Below the pieces are notes generated by a model, which searched no databases, was not told the DNA's origin, and worked only from the letters and a program-made list of their open reading frames with translations. The position numbers were made by a program, and so were the translations under genes. This document shows, piece after piece, positions 43,770-56,918 of a stretch of 64,000 nucleotides of DNA. The first letter of the stretch is position 1; each line of letters begins with the position of its first letter. The DNA is from Fragilariopsis cylindrus CCMP1102. Lineage: Eukaryota; Bacillariophyta; Bacillariophyceae; Bacillariales; Bacillariaceae. Location of the stretch: contig FMBT01000299.1 in the NCBI GenBank assembly GCA_900095095.1, positions 1 to 64,000 on the forward strand. Reading direction: 5' to 3'.

Positions 43770-43823
43770 AGTCCAGTATTACCACGCGTCTTTCCATTTC
43801 GGTATACTCGTTGTCGTATTTTC

Positions 43824-43898
43824 GGCACGCGCCACTCGTCTAACGACTCGTGTCATCGCGCGCGAAAAAAACGTGAGCATAGGGGAGTACTAATAGTA
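43824..43898. other. Right attachment arm and first internal junction
   Basis: GGCACGCGCC (43824-43833), then TCGCGCGCGA (43856-43865), then exactly 28 bp to the core TAGTA (43894-43898). With the preceding bases the core forms TACTA-A-TAGTA (43888-43898), a dyad around one A. The next unit begins at this core. The same layout is at 50242-50246, and the right arm ends the array at 56601-56605. Confidence 0.65.
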
Positions 43899-46800
43899 AG
43901 TTTGGTTATCAAGTAGAAGCAAGTGTCGCGCGCGCCTAAGTAATATTGGCATGCGCCAAATATTCTAAGTAAATAAAGCGGGTTAAAGTATTTCTATTAA
44001 ATTAACTAGTTAAATCAACTAGCAATATTTCTGACTCGAACAACTGCAGATATATAGCACAAAATCGCTATATAAATGCCACGCCAACTCCGAACCACAT
44101 GAAAATACTGCATGGAGCACCTCTCCAGCGAGCGTACCCAGTAAATAGCACAAAATTGCTATATACGGTATGATGTCTCAATCCGATACACAAGGGTGAT
44201 GGCAATGGGCTCATAACCTGTAGAGACGAAAAAAGTAAAATTTGTCGACTTGCAATGAAAAATACAGTATTTACACACATTGATGGGCTTGAAGATGAAT
44301 GTGCTTGCATGTACAACATATATGAAAGAAGAACGTATTATGAATGACGCCGACGATAGTGTGTAGTAGAACGTGGTTGAGGTGGATTCTGTTCATACTG
44401 TAGTTGTTGATGATACGATCCGGAACCAGTTCTTGGTAGACGAGCATACTGTTGTGGAGGTTGTTGTGTAACCCGATTAGAATGAGATACTGAATATTCC
44501 ATTTGATTGCCATGATCAGGTGAATAAGACATTCGAGCAACCCGTTCAGTTCTCTGTTCATAGATTGGTTCCTGTTGTGGAGGACGATAAGATCGACGAG
44601 CTTGTTCTTGTTGAGGAGCATCGTAAGGATCGTAGGGATCGTAATGAGAGTGCTGTTGTCGACGCGGAGGAGCAGGATGATACGACTGTTTCTTCACGCT
44701 GTTGTTGTCGTAGAGATTGAATTTGGTCTTCAATAGCATCATGACCACGTGCAGGTGCACGATAATACTGTTGTGGTGGAGGAGACAGTTGTGGAGGATA
44801 CGACTGTTCTCCACGCTGTCGTCGTCTCAGAGATTGAATTTGGTCTTCAATAGCATCATGAGATCGTCTTGCACGATGATGGGGTGGAGAAGGTGCATGA
44901 TAGCATCACGTGCATGATATGGTTGCCGATGTGCTTCCTGTTGAAGTTGTAGAGGAGGCTGATATGGTTGCCTATGTGCTTCCTGTTGAAGTTGTAGAGG
45001 AGACTCGATACGCTGATGAAACACCTGTTTTTGTTGCTGTAGAAGAAGAATTTGGTCGTCAATAGACAATTTAGCATCAGGTGCAGACCGATGGGGTCGT
45101 TGGTGTACTAGCTGTTGTTTCGGTGGTGAAGACTTGATAATCGGAGCGAAAGCACTAGCAGCAACAGCAGATTTCCGCTGTTCTGCTAGTTTGAATGAGT
45201 TCTTCATAAGACATATCATCCGCAGATTTACTCCGTCCTTAAATAATAATTAACATAAAAACATAAATATAGAAAATGAGTTAGAATAAGATATATATAG
45301 TGCATGACGATACAATCGGACCTCGTGCCTCAAGAGATGCACTTCAGAATACAGTATAGGATACATAGGGGGGTATGCAAGGTTACATAAGGAGACGTAC
45401 CTCGATTGATAATAGGACCATTAAGAGAGTCAACCCGAGCAAAGCTTGTAGGTCGTGTAGTAGAATCAATGGTTCCATCGAAAGATGCAGGAGAATGAAT
45501 GGTGTTGGTGTCGAACGGACATGGTTGTTGCAGTGGAATAGGAACAGACGAACATCGTGGTTTATCCCCGGTGATTTGCGAGGCCAGTAGTTCCTTGTAC
45601 AGCCAAGCCTGCTCGAAGTTGATCTTCCATATTGGATTCGTGGTAGTACCAGCGGACGTTTCGAGAGTAGAATGCCGAGTAGCACCCAACATGGTAGTAA
45701 GGTCCACATCCTGAGTTACCAATCAACTAATACCAGCCTTACAATTCCCTTGACCAGTATTGGTTTTAGGATTGGTGTAGCCAAGGTCGGTAGCAAGACT
45801 AACACAAATAGGACTGTACTGATTTTCACCAATGACCATGGATGCATTTGGATTCGCTCTCCAAGTACAGTCGTTCCCTATCAATGCTTTCCAATCCTAA
45901 ATAAAGAAAGAATAAAAAATTAAAACAAAAATTGGGAGTGAGATAATTGAATTAAAAATTATAACATTCGATAATAACAACAGCATCTACAAGACCAACC
46001 AAGATACCCAACAAGAACAACGACAACATAAACAAAAAATTTACTTACCTTGATCTGTTTCGCGGATGCCTCTTTCCGAAAGATACGAGCTGGACCCATG
46101 AATATGCTCATCCGGAGGAAGAACTCATACAGTTGCCTTTGATCATAGTATACGTATCAAACTTCTTGTTGGTCTTGAGGATAGGAAGGTGTTGCACATT
46201 CTTGAGATTATCAATTGCAGTATGATTAGAGATAGTGAGTGCTTATTTCTTCTGTCCAGAGTGATCAGATTTGAGACGACAGGCAGGAGTGCCTTTGAAA
46301 TGACCTTCAGTGATAGTGAAGAACTCCCAGTTGTCGCGTACAATGTAGGCGGGTTCCTTAGCAGCCCGTAAGCAACAACAGACTTTGATTTCTTCAATAA
46401 GAACTCTGATATAGTTTGGGTAGTTGATGACATTCATCAACGCATCAAAGACTTGAAACGGATGGAGTGGGTCTTCATGACAAGCGAGACGCTTCAATCG
46501 GAAGTTCACATCCCAAGTAGCCTCGTTGGGCTTGTGACCATACGTTGTATCGATTTCTTCGCAGACACCGAAGTTGCGCTTCCACCATGAACAGAATCCA
46601 CCTTGATAGATATGAAAATAGATTTGCAAAATGAAGAAGCAACAATAACATAATGTGAGATGAATCTATATATATAAGATAAAAGAACCGGCAGGCTGCT
46701 GAAAACAAACCCCATTCCATTGACAGGCGGGATGGTCGGATGGCTTGTTTCTAACAACCAGCCACTTATTCAGCTTGGTAACTGACCCTTAATAGCATGT

Positions 46801-49800
46801 TGCTTAGGGGGGCACAGGTGAAATAGAAACAAGTTGTTGTAGCAACGTCATACACACACATACGATACGACAAGACCACAACAACAACCACAACGACGAC
46901 AATAATTAGAACATACCCTTTCCAAGAAAGTCTTTTGCAAGACTAAACATAACTTGATTCGATTTGAATACGGCGAATAAGCATCTGAATGACTTGGCGA
47001 CAGTGTTGGGTTGATATTGGGCTCTAACCAATGTACACTCATCAGTAAGATCAACACCGACGAATGCTAGCTTGACAAATGATTTGGAGAACCATACCAA
47101 ACAAGTATTCAAGATCTCGTAGTTGTCGCGAGTAATGACCCCTCTGCAGAAGATATATAACTGTCGTATCATAGTGTCAATGTGAGAGAGAGGATCCTTG
47201 ACATACTTGGAGAGATGCTTGAGGGTCTCATTTGTCTGAAGAGAAGCAAAGAATCGAGCTTCAATCTGTAAATCGAATCGTAATAAAGTGGAGGAAGACG
47301 AAATTTTGTGAGACAAATGATATAAATAAAAAAGGATGACAAGTCAAAGCATAACAACATGATATATTTACCTGAATCTTTGCTGTTTCATGCTTGTTTG
47401 TATTGGAAGTAAGACCCTTGATCATGTCGGTATCATCACCATAGATGTTAACAGTCTTTTGCATCTTGCGAAGAAAATCACCGATTGGAATACTTCTATC
47501 GTCTGTAGCTCCATGAAATTCTTGTGCTTCTACAGGATCTAGAATAAACTGTGAAGGATCTTTGGATGGTGTTACAACAGCGACGGCTGTTGTAGTAGTA
47601 GTAGTAGTCGAAACGGACGCAGTAGTAGTAGTAGTAGGTGCGACGACTGTTGTTGTACCGGCTGTAGTCGAAACGGACGCAGTAGTAGTAGTAGGTGCGA
47701 CGACTGTTGTTGTACCGGCTGTCGTTGTACCGGATGGACCCACAGTTGACATAGATGCGCCGGTTGTGGTAGCAGCTGGAAAGGAGCCTGTTGTTGAATC
47801 GTGACCGGATGTGGTGGTAGTAGAAGCATCTGATGTGACGACAACAGATGAGGAGGTTGTGATTGGAATGGTGATTGGAGGGATGTAGGTGGTGGATGTA
47901 TTCAAGACGGATGATGCAGTATCAATACCGGTAGCAGATCATGAATCCGATGTAATATCCAAAGATTAATAATCGAAAATTGAAATAATAGATTGAAAAT
48001 AAAGGAATGATAGAATCAAAATGTGAGCAAATAGAATTAGCAAAATCAAAAAAATGATCGGTTTGCTCGGACACAGGATAATTAAGACAGTAACGCACCA
48101 TTTGGGACGGATGTAGATAGTTGGCCTGGCAGTTGGACGGGCAGGACGTTTGTCGCAAGACTTGAGAGAGGCGCAACTGAAGATAGTGGTGCCGGTGCAA
48201 TAGAAGCATTCGATGATTTGCGTGTTCTTTTCTTCATTTTGCTTGTATTATTATTATTATTACTCTGATTAGTGCGAGAGGAATTGACCAACGGAGCAGG
48301 CTTCTTCTTCTTCGTATTCTTCTTCTTCGATGTAAGAGGTGGAGTAGGAGAAGCACAATGGCGTTGAGGCTTATTCCGAATGCGAGGAGGCAGTGTAGTC
48401 GCACCACGGAAGATATTGTTGAACGCATCTTCGTTGGTTAGAGGTAGAGCGTTGTCGTCATCTTGACAATCATCAGAATCGATATCATAGATATCAAATT
48501 CAGTATCAGAATCGATAGCAGAATCTTTCTTTTTAGATCGCGCCATGGTTGACGTATTTCTTTTATTAAAATAAATAGAATAATGAAGTAAAGAGTGTAG
48601 TTGATTAGATATTACAGAACCAAGGAATGAAAGAATGACAACATCGACAACGACGACGACAAAGAAGACAACAAATAATTACCTTTTTCTGTCACGAATT
48701 GATTGAATGAAATCACAAGAATCTAGATCTTGATTGGTATCAGTTCCAGTACAATCGCTGTCAATAAAGATTGAATGAATGAATGAAGAGGTGAGTGGGT
48801 GTTATGATGCGGATAATAGTATCGATTAGTATCGAATCACAATGACAATACAGAATCGATATCAAATGGATAATAACTTACTCGTAACGAATAGATTGAG
48901 TTGATGAAGGAGTGACGCCGACGAATTCAACTGATGATGATGGAGATGGAGGAGGAGAGTTGGTGAGATCGCAATGATAGGTTTACCATTGTGGAAAGAA
49001 CAACCCTTATTTTTCCTAACTTGTTTTGTTTTTTTATCAGTAATAACAATTTCGAAGTTGCCAGTCATAATAGAACCTTTCCAGCTAACGTCAGTGGTGC
49101 TAGCACTACTACAAGTACTACAAGTACAACAGCTAATGCATATAGAGCAGTCATCATCATCGTCGTCGACTTCCATGGTTCAATTTGCTAACGAATTGTA
49201 ATATTTGTAACGTACCAGTTATTAGTAGTGTTTGCTTTTGGAGTGTGGAAAATATTATTTATGAGACCTACTACTAGTACTATCTAGTAAAAAAAATCAC
49301 TGCAAGAAACACTGCATAAAGATTATTTTGAAAATAAGCCGTACTATTACCGGTGAGAGAGGATGACAGGTCAAATATTGCAATCGTGTGATCTTATATA
49401 GGAAAACTCTCGTGTGAATGAATATTTGAAAATATGCTTAAGTATTGAGAACTGTCCACGGTTTGAAACACGAATTGAATTTTTGTTAAACCTGTCAATC
49501 AACGCCAGCGTCTAAGTACCAAGACATACGACATTCAATCTTCTAAATAAACTTGTCGCACTGAACTAAGACATGAAATACTGACACGTGCTCAAGCGAG
49601 TATACTTTTTTGGAAATACACACGCATTTACTAGTTAAAAGCTTATTTTTAGTCCTGATAGCTCAATTTTTTAGAAATACTTGCACGCGCTCCAAAATAA
49701 AATACTTTTTTTGGAAATACACACGCATTTACTAGTTAAAAGCTTATTTTTAGTCCTGATAGCTCAATTTTTTAGAAATACTTGCACGTGCACCAAAAAA

Positions 49801-50246
49801 ATACTTTTTTGGAAATACACACGCATTTACTAGTTAAAAGCTTATTTTTAGTTCTCCTCAATCCATTTTTTTAAGAAATACTTGCACGTGCACCAAAAAA
49901 ATACTTTTTCTTCACAAGATCACGCAAATATCTACTAGTCAACTGAGATGCCGATTTGCGCTTACGACTTGTAACTTCTACTCGATCACCAAAACTAACA
50001 CAAGTACCCCCCATACTCCCTAACTCCAACTCGATACAGCAATGGAAAGACTTGTGTCCATACTGGCTTTGACTTGGACTCGTTTGGCCAAGAAATGCCT
50101 TCACTCTTCCTCGTCAAAGTCCAGTATTACCACGCGTCTTTCCATTTCGGTATACTCGTTGTCGTATTTTCGGCACGCGCCACTCGTCTAACGACTCGTG
50201 TCATCGCGCGCGAAAAAAACGTGAGCATAGGGGAGTACTAATAGTA
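43894..50246 (-). mobile_element. Crypton-like element, copy 2
   Basis: 6348 bp unit between TAGTA cores at 43894-43898 and 50242-50246. It is identical in plan to copy 1. Many one-base losses and gains, mostly in short homopolymers, lie in its first 2.4 kb (43,900-46,260) and only a few beyond that. This uneven spread without matching substitutions looks like an unpolished stretch of long-read consensus rather than biological decay. Confidence 0.72.
44338..49176 (-). pseudogene. Recombinase gene of copy 2, frame disrupted
   Basis: Same eight-exon gene. The frame is lost at several single-base indels, mainly in the last three exons (those for the recombinase C-terminal half and the Gln-rich tail) and once in exon 1. 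The codon for catalytic Arg783 reads TGT (Cys) instead of CGT, through a G to A change at 45743. Middle exons (46,270-48,550) match copy 1 exactly as far as I can see. Whether the gene is truly broken depends on whether these indels are real. Confidence 0.55.
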
Positions 50247-53200
50247 AGTTTTGGTTATCAAGTAGAAGCAAGTGTCGCGCGCGCCTAAGTAAATATTTGG
50301 CATGCGCCAAATATTCTAAGTAAATAAAGCGGGTTAAAGTATTTCTATTAAATTAACTAGTTAAATCAACTAGCAATATTTCTGACTCGAACAACTGCAG
50401 ATATATAGCACAAAATCGCTATATAAATGCCCACGCCAACTCCGAACCACATGAAAAATACTGCATGGAGCACCTCTCCAGCGAGCGTACCCAGTAAATA
50501 GCACAAAATTGCTATATACGGTATGATGTCTCAATCCGATACACAAGGGTGATGGCAATGGGCTCATAACCTGTAGAGACGAAAAAAGTAAAATTCGTCG
50601 ACTTGCAATGAAAAATACAGTATTTACACACATTGATGGGCTTGAAAGATGAATGTGCTTGCATGTACAACATATATGAAAGAAGAACGTATTATGAATG
50701 ACGCCGACGATAGTGTGTAGTAGAACGTGGTTGAGGTGGATTCTGTTCATACTGTAGTTGTTGATGATACGATCCGGAACCAGTTCTTGGTAGACGAGCA
50801 TACTGTTGTGGAGGTTGTTGTGTAACCCGATTAGAATGAGATACTGAATATTCCATTTGATTGCCATGATCAGGTGAATAAGACATTCGAGCAACCCGTT
50901 CAGTTCTCTGTTCATAGATTGGTTCCTGTTGTGGAGGACGATAAGATCGACGAGCTTGTTCTTGTTGAGGAGCATCGTAAGGATCGTAGGGATCGTAATG
51001 AGAGTGCTGTTGTCGACGCGGAGGAGCAGGATGATACGACTGTTCTTCACGCTGTTGTTGTCGTAGAGATTGAATTTGGTCTTCAATAGCATCATGACCA
51101 CGTGCAGGTGCACGATAATACTGTTGTGGTGGAGGAGACAGTTGTGGAGGATACGACTGTTCTCCACGCTGTCGTCGTCTCAGAGATTGAATTTGGTCTT
51201 CAATAGCATCATGAGATCGTCTTGCACGATGATGGGGTGGAGAAGGTGCATGATAGGCATCACGTGCATGATATGGTTGCCGATGTGCTTCCTGTTGAAG
51301 TTGTAGAGGAGGCTGATATGGTTGCCTATGTGCTTCCTGTTGAAGTTGTAGAGGAGACTCGATACGCTGATGAAACACCTGTTTTTGTTGCTGTAGAAGA
51401 AGAATTTGGTCGTCAATAGACAATTTAGCATCAGGTGCAGACCGATGGGGTCGTTGGTGTACTAGCTGTTGTTTCGGTGGTGAAGACTTGATAATCGGAG
51501 CGAAAGCACTAGCAGCAACAGCAGATTTCCGCTGTTCTGCTAGTTGAATGAGTTCTTCATAAGACATATCATCCGCAGATTTACTCCGTCCTTAAATAAT
51601 AATTAACATAAAAACATAAATATAGAAAAATGAGTTAGAAATAAGATATATATAGTGCATGACGATACAATCGGACCTCGTGCCTCAAGAGATGGCACTT
51701 CAGAATACAGTATAGGATACATAGGGGGGTATGCAAGGTTACATAAGGAGACGTACCTCGATTGATAATAGGACCATTAAGAGAGTCAACCCGAGCAAAG
51801 CTTGTAGGTCGTGTAGTAGAATCAATGGTTCCATCGAAAGATGCAGGAGAATGAATGGTGTTGGTGTCGAACGGACATGGTTGTTGCAGTGGAATAGGAA
51901 CAGACGAACATCGTGGTTTATCCCCGGTGATTTGCGAGGCAGTAGTTCCTTGTACAGCCAAGCCTGCTCGAAGTTGATCTTCCATATTGGATTCGTGGTA
52001 GGTACCAGCGGACGTTTCGAGAGTAGAATGCCGAGTAGCACCCAACATGGTAGTAGGTCCACATCCTGAGTTACCAATCAAACTAATACCAGCCTTACAT
52101 TCCCTTGACCAGTATTGGTTTTAGGATTGGTGTAGCCAAGGTCGGTAGCAAGACTAACACAAATAGGACTGTACTGATTTTCACCAATGACCATGGATGC
52201 ATTTGGATTCGCTCTCCAAGTACAGTTGTTCCCTATCAATGCTTTCCAATCCTAAATAAAGAAAGAATAAAAAATTAAAACAAAAAATTGGGAGTGAGAT
52301 AATTGAATTAAAAATTATAACATTCGATAATAACAACAGCATCTACAAGACCAACCAAGATACCCAACAAGAACAACGACAACATAAACAAAAATTTACT
52401 TACCTTGATCTGTTTCGCGGATGCCTCTTTCCGAAAGATACGAGCTGGACCATGAATATGCTCATCCGGAGGAAGGAACTCATACAGTTGCCTTTTGATC
52501 ATAGTATACGTATCAAACTTCTTGTTGGTCTTGAGGATAGGAAGGTGTTGCACATTCTTGAGATTATCAATTGCAGTATGATTAGAGATAGTGAGTGCTT
52601 TATTCTTCTGTCCAGAGTGATCAGATTTGAGACGACAGGCAGGAGTGCCTTTGAAATGACCTTCAGTGATAGTGAAGAACTCCCAGTTGTCGCGTACAAT
52701 GTAGGCGGGTTCCTTAGCAGCCCGTAAGCAACAACAGACTTTGATTTCTTCAATAAGAACTCTGATATAGTTTGGGTAGTTGATGACATTCATCAATGCA
52801 TCAAAGACTTGAAACGGATGGAGTGGGTCTTCATGACAAGCGAGACGCTTCAATCGGAAGTTCACATCCCAAGTAGCCTCGTTGGGCTTGTGACCATACG
52901 TTGTATCGATTTCTTCGCAGACACCAAAGTTGCGCTTCCACCATGAACAGAATCCACCTTGATAGATATGAAAATAGATTTGCAAAATGAAGAAGCAACA
53001 ATAACATAATGTGAGATGAATCTATATATATAAGATAAAAGAACCGGCAGGCTGCTGAAAACAAACCCCATTCCATTGACAGGCGGGATGGTCGGATGGC
53101 TTGTTTCTAACAACCAGCCACTTATTCAGCTTGGTAACTGACCCTTAATAGCATGTTGCTTAGGGGGGCACAGGTGAAATAGAAACAAGTTGTTGTAGCA

Positions 53201-56200
53201 ACGTCATACACACACATACGATACGACAAGACCACAACAACAACCACAACGACGACAATAATTAGAACATACCCTTTCCAAGAAAGTCTTTTGCAAGACT
53301 AAACATAACTTGATTCGATTTGAATACGGCGAATAAGCATCTGAATGACTTGGCGACAGTGTTGGGTTGATATTGGGCTCTAACCAATGTACACTCATCA
53401 GTAAGATCAACACCGACGAATGCTAGCTTGACAAATGATTTGGAGAACCATACCAAACAAGTATTCAAGATCTCGTAGTTGTCGCGAGTAATGACCCCTC
53501 TGCAGAAGATATATAACTGTCGTATCATAGTGTCAATGTGAGAGAGAGGATCCTTGACATACTTGGAGAGATGCTTGAGGGTCTCATTTGTCTGAAGAGA
53601 AGCAAAGAATCGAGCTTCAATCTGTAAATCGAATCGTAATAAAGTGGAGGAAGACGAAATTTTGTGAGACAAATGATATAAATAAAAAAGGATGACAAGT
53701 CAAAGCATAACAACATGATATATTTACCTGAATCTTTGCTGTTTCATGCTTGTTTGTATTGGAAGTAAGACCCTTGATCATGTCGGTATCATCACCATAG
53801 ATGTTAACAGTCTTTTGCATCTTGCGAAGAAAATCACCGATTGGAATACTTCTATCGTCTGTAGCTCCATGAAATTCTTGTGCTTCTACAGGATCTAGAA
53901 TAAACTGTGAAGGATCTTTGGATGGTGTTACAACAGCGACGGCTGTTGTAGTAGTAGTAGTAGTCGAAACGGACGCAGTAGTAGTAGTAGTAGGTGCGAC
54001 GACTGTTGTTGTACCGGCTGTAGTCGAAACGGACGCAGTAGTAGTAGTAGGTGCGACGACTGTTGTTGTACCGGCTGTCGTTGTACCGGATGGACCCACA
54101 GTTGACATAGATGCGCCGGTTGTGGTAGCAGCTGGAAAGGAGCCTGTTGTTGAATCGTGACCGGATGTGGTGGTAGTAGAAGCATCTGATGTGACGACAA
54201 CAGATGAGGAGGTTGTGATTGGAATGGTGATTGGAGGGATGTAGGTGGTGGATGTATTCAAGACGGATGATGCAGTATCAATACCGGTAGCAGATCATGA
54301 ATCCGATGTAATATCCAAAGATTAATAATCGAAAATTGAAATAATAGATTGAAAATAAAGGAATGATAGAATCAAAATGTGAGCAAATAGAATTAGCAAA
54401 ATCAAAAAAAATGATCGGTTTGCTCGGACACAGGATAATTAAGACAGTAACGCACCATTTGGGACGGATGTAGATAGTTGGCCTGGCAGTTGGACGGGCA
54501 GGACGTTTGTCGCAAGACTTGAGAGAGGCGCAACTGAAGATAGTGGTGCCGGTGCAATAGAAGCATTCGATGATTTGCGTGTTCTTTTCTTCATTTTGCT
54601 TGTATTATTATTATTATTACTCTGATTAGTGCGAGAGGAATTGACCAACGGAGCAGGCTTCTTCTTCTTCGTATTCTTCTTCTTCGATGTAAGAGGTGGA
54701 GTAGGAGAAGCACAATGGCGTTGAGGCTTATTCCGAATGCGAGGAGGCAGTGTAGTCGCACCACGGAAGATATTGTTGAACGCATCTTCGTTGGTTAGAG
54801 GTAGAGCGTTGTCGTCATCTTGACAATCATCAGAATCGATATCATAGATATCAAATTCAGTATCAGAATCGATAGCAGAATCTTTCTTTTTAGATCGCGC
54901 CATGGTTGACGTATTTCTTTTATTAAAATAAATAGAATAATGAAGTAAAGAGTGTAGTTGATTAGATATTACAGAACCAAGGAATGAAAGAATGACAACA
55001 TCGACAACGACGACGACAAAGAAGACAACAAATAATTACCTTTTTCTGTCACGAATTGATTGAATGAAATCACAAGAATCTAGATCTTGATTGGTATCAG
55101 TTCCAGTACAATCGCTGTCAATAAAGATTGAATGAATGAATGAAGAGGTGAGTGGGTGTTATGATGCGGATAATAGTATCGATTAGTATCGAATCACAAT
55201 GACAATACAGAATCGATATCAAATGGATAATAACTTACTCGTAACGAATAGATTGAGTTGATGAAGGAGTGACGCCGACGAATTCAACTGATGATGATGG
55301 AGATGGAGGAGGAGAGTTGGTGAGATCGCAATGAATAGGTTTACCATTGTGGAAAGAACAACCCTTATTTTTCCTAACTTGTTTTGTTTTTTTATCAGTA
55401 ATAACAATTTCGAAGTTGCCAGTCATAATAGAACCTTTCCAGCTAACGTCAGTGGTGCTAGCACTACTACAAGTACTACAAGTACAACAGCTAATGCATA
55501 TAGAGCAGTCATCATCATCGTCGTCGACTTCCATGGTTCAATTTGCTAACGAATTGTAATATTTGTAACGTACCAGTTATTAGTAGTGTTTGCTTTTGGA
55601 GTGTGGAAAATATTATTTATGAGACCTACTACTAGTACTATCTAGTAAAAAAAAATCACTGCAAGAAACACTGCATAAAAGATTATTTTGAAAATAAGCC
55701 GTACTATTACCGGTGAGAGAGGATGACAGGTCAAATATTGCAATCGTGTGATCTTATATAGGAAAATCTCGTGTGAATGAATATTTGAAAATATGCTTAA
55801 GTATTGAGAACTGTCCACGGTTTGAAACACGAATTGAATTTTTGTTAAACCTGTCAATCAACGCCAGCGTCTAAGTACCAAGACATACGACATTCAATCT
55901 TCTAAATAAACTTGTCGCACTGAACTAAGACATGAAATACTGACACGTGCTCAAGCGAGTATACTTTTTTGGAAATACACACGCATTTACTAGTTAAAAG
56001 CTTATTTTTAGTCCTGATAGCTCAATTTTTTAGAAATACTTGCACGCGCTCCAAAATAAAATACTTTTTTTGGAAATACACACGCATTTACTAGTTAAAA
56101 GCTTATTTTTAGTCCTGATAGCTCAATTTTTTAGAAATACTTGCACGTGCACCAAAAAAATACTTTTTTGGAAATACACACGCATTTACTAGTTAAAAGC

Positions 56201-56605
56201 TTATTTTTAGTTCTCCTCAATCCATTTTTTTAAGAAATACTTGCACGTGCACCAAAAAAATACTTTTTCTTCACAAGATCACGCAAATATCTACTAGTCA
56301 ACTGAGATGCCGATTTGCGCTTACGACTTGTAACTTCTACTCGATCACCAAAACTAACACAAGTACCCCCCATACTCCCTAACTCCAACTCGATACAGCA
56401 ATGGAAAGACTTGTGTCCATACTGGCTTTGACTTGGACTCGTTTGGCCAAGAAATGCCTTCACTCTTCCTCGTCAAAGTCCAGTATTACCACGCGTCTTT
56501 CCATTTCGGTATACTCGTTGTCGTATTTTCGGCACGCGCCACTCGTCTAACGACTCGTGTCATCGCGCGCGAAAAAAACGTGAGCATAGGGGAGTACTAA
56601 TAGTA
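50242..56605 (-). mobile_element. Crypton-like element, copy 3
   Basis: 6359 bp unit between TAGTA at 50242-50246 and 56601-56605, which is also the right end of the array. Compared with copy 1 it has three CpG transitions (52227, 52797, 52926), one base missing at 52098/52099, one missing base near 55,768 and one extra A near 56,454. To the right the host sequence TTAATATG follows the core. Confidence 0.72.
50692..55534 (-). pseudogene. Recombinase gene of copy 3, one frame slip at the catalytic Arg codon
   Basis: Exons at 55534-55239, 55114-55040, 54916-54456, 54185-53728, 53621-53273, 52957-52404, 52251-51757 and 51590-50692. All are as in copy 1 except for a single missing base between 52098 and 52099, inside the Arg783 codon, which shifts exon 7. 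The 52227 change gives Asp740 to Asn; the other two substitutions are silent. If the missing base is an assembly error, this copy is as complete as copy 1. Confidence 0.55.
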
Positions 56606-56918
56606 TTAATATGAATTTAAACAGAGATGGCTTTAACGCTTATTTCTATAATTTTTCTTTCCGCCTATAATCCATGACATCATTCAACATACTGTAGTCA
56701 AAATACTGACATACTAAACTCAATCAAATTCAAATCGTCCTACAGAAACAAGATCGAAAAATAGTTGTAGAAGCATGTGCCAAAGGCATACGACATTATT
56801 AGAGTCTTTTCTAAATTTAAAAAAATTACTTGGAAATCTACCTCTCTCGATATTTAGCTTGATCTTCCTGGTAGTAACATTAGTCAATTTAAATATCCAC
56901 TAAAGTGAATATGTATGA
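56606..56918. other. Right flank of the array
   Basis: 313 bp of AT-rich host sequence between the array and the 3' end of the pentapeptide gene. No gene seen. Confidence 0.5.

Larger units (their letters stand above)
37534..43898 (-). mobile_element. Crypton-like tyrosine-recombinase DNA transposon, copy 1 (looks whole)
   Basis: One unit bounded by TAGTA at 37534-37538 and 43894-43898. No terminal inverted repeats of cut-and-paste type, no reverse transcriptase and no integrase of DDE type were seen. The single large gene (37984-42827, minus) carries a tyrosine-recombinase-like domain. Short direct repeats at the ends, no target duplication beyond them, and intron-bearing recombinase genes are known for Cryptons. 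About 450 bp lie 3' of the gene and about 1.07 kb 5' of it. Oriented by the gene, the end at 43,898 is the 5' side. Confidence 0.72.
37534..56605. repeat. Three-copy head-to-tail tandem array of a 6.36-kb element
   Basis: Units begin at 37534, 43894 and 50242, and the array ends at 56605. Unit lengths are 6360, 6348 and 6359 bp. Copies 1 and 3 differ by three substitutions and three one-base indels that I could find; copy 2 has more indels. The pentamer TAGTA is present at the left end, at both internal junctions and at the right end. Outside sequence differs on each side. The arrangement fits repeated insertion of a circular element at its own end; unequal exchange or rolling amplification could also make it. 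Confidence 0.95.

Noticed and set aside
37534-56605. Retroelement with tyrosine recombinase (DIRS/Ngaro type)
   Set aside because: No reverse transcriptase, RNase H or gag-like region was found in any frame of the 6.36-kb unit, and the ends are simple short direct repeats.
37534-56605. Tandem duplication of an ordinary host gene
   Set aside because: Not excluded outright, since microhomology duplication can also leave a shared pentamer. The recombinase-type product and the symmetric arms around the core make a mobile element the better reading.
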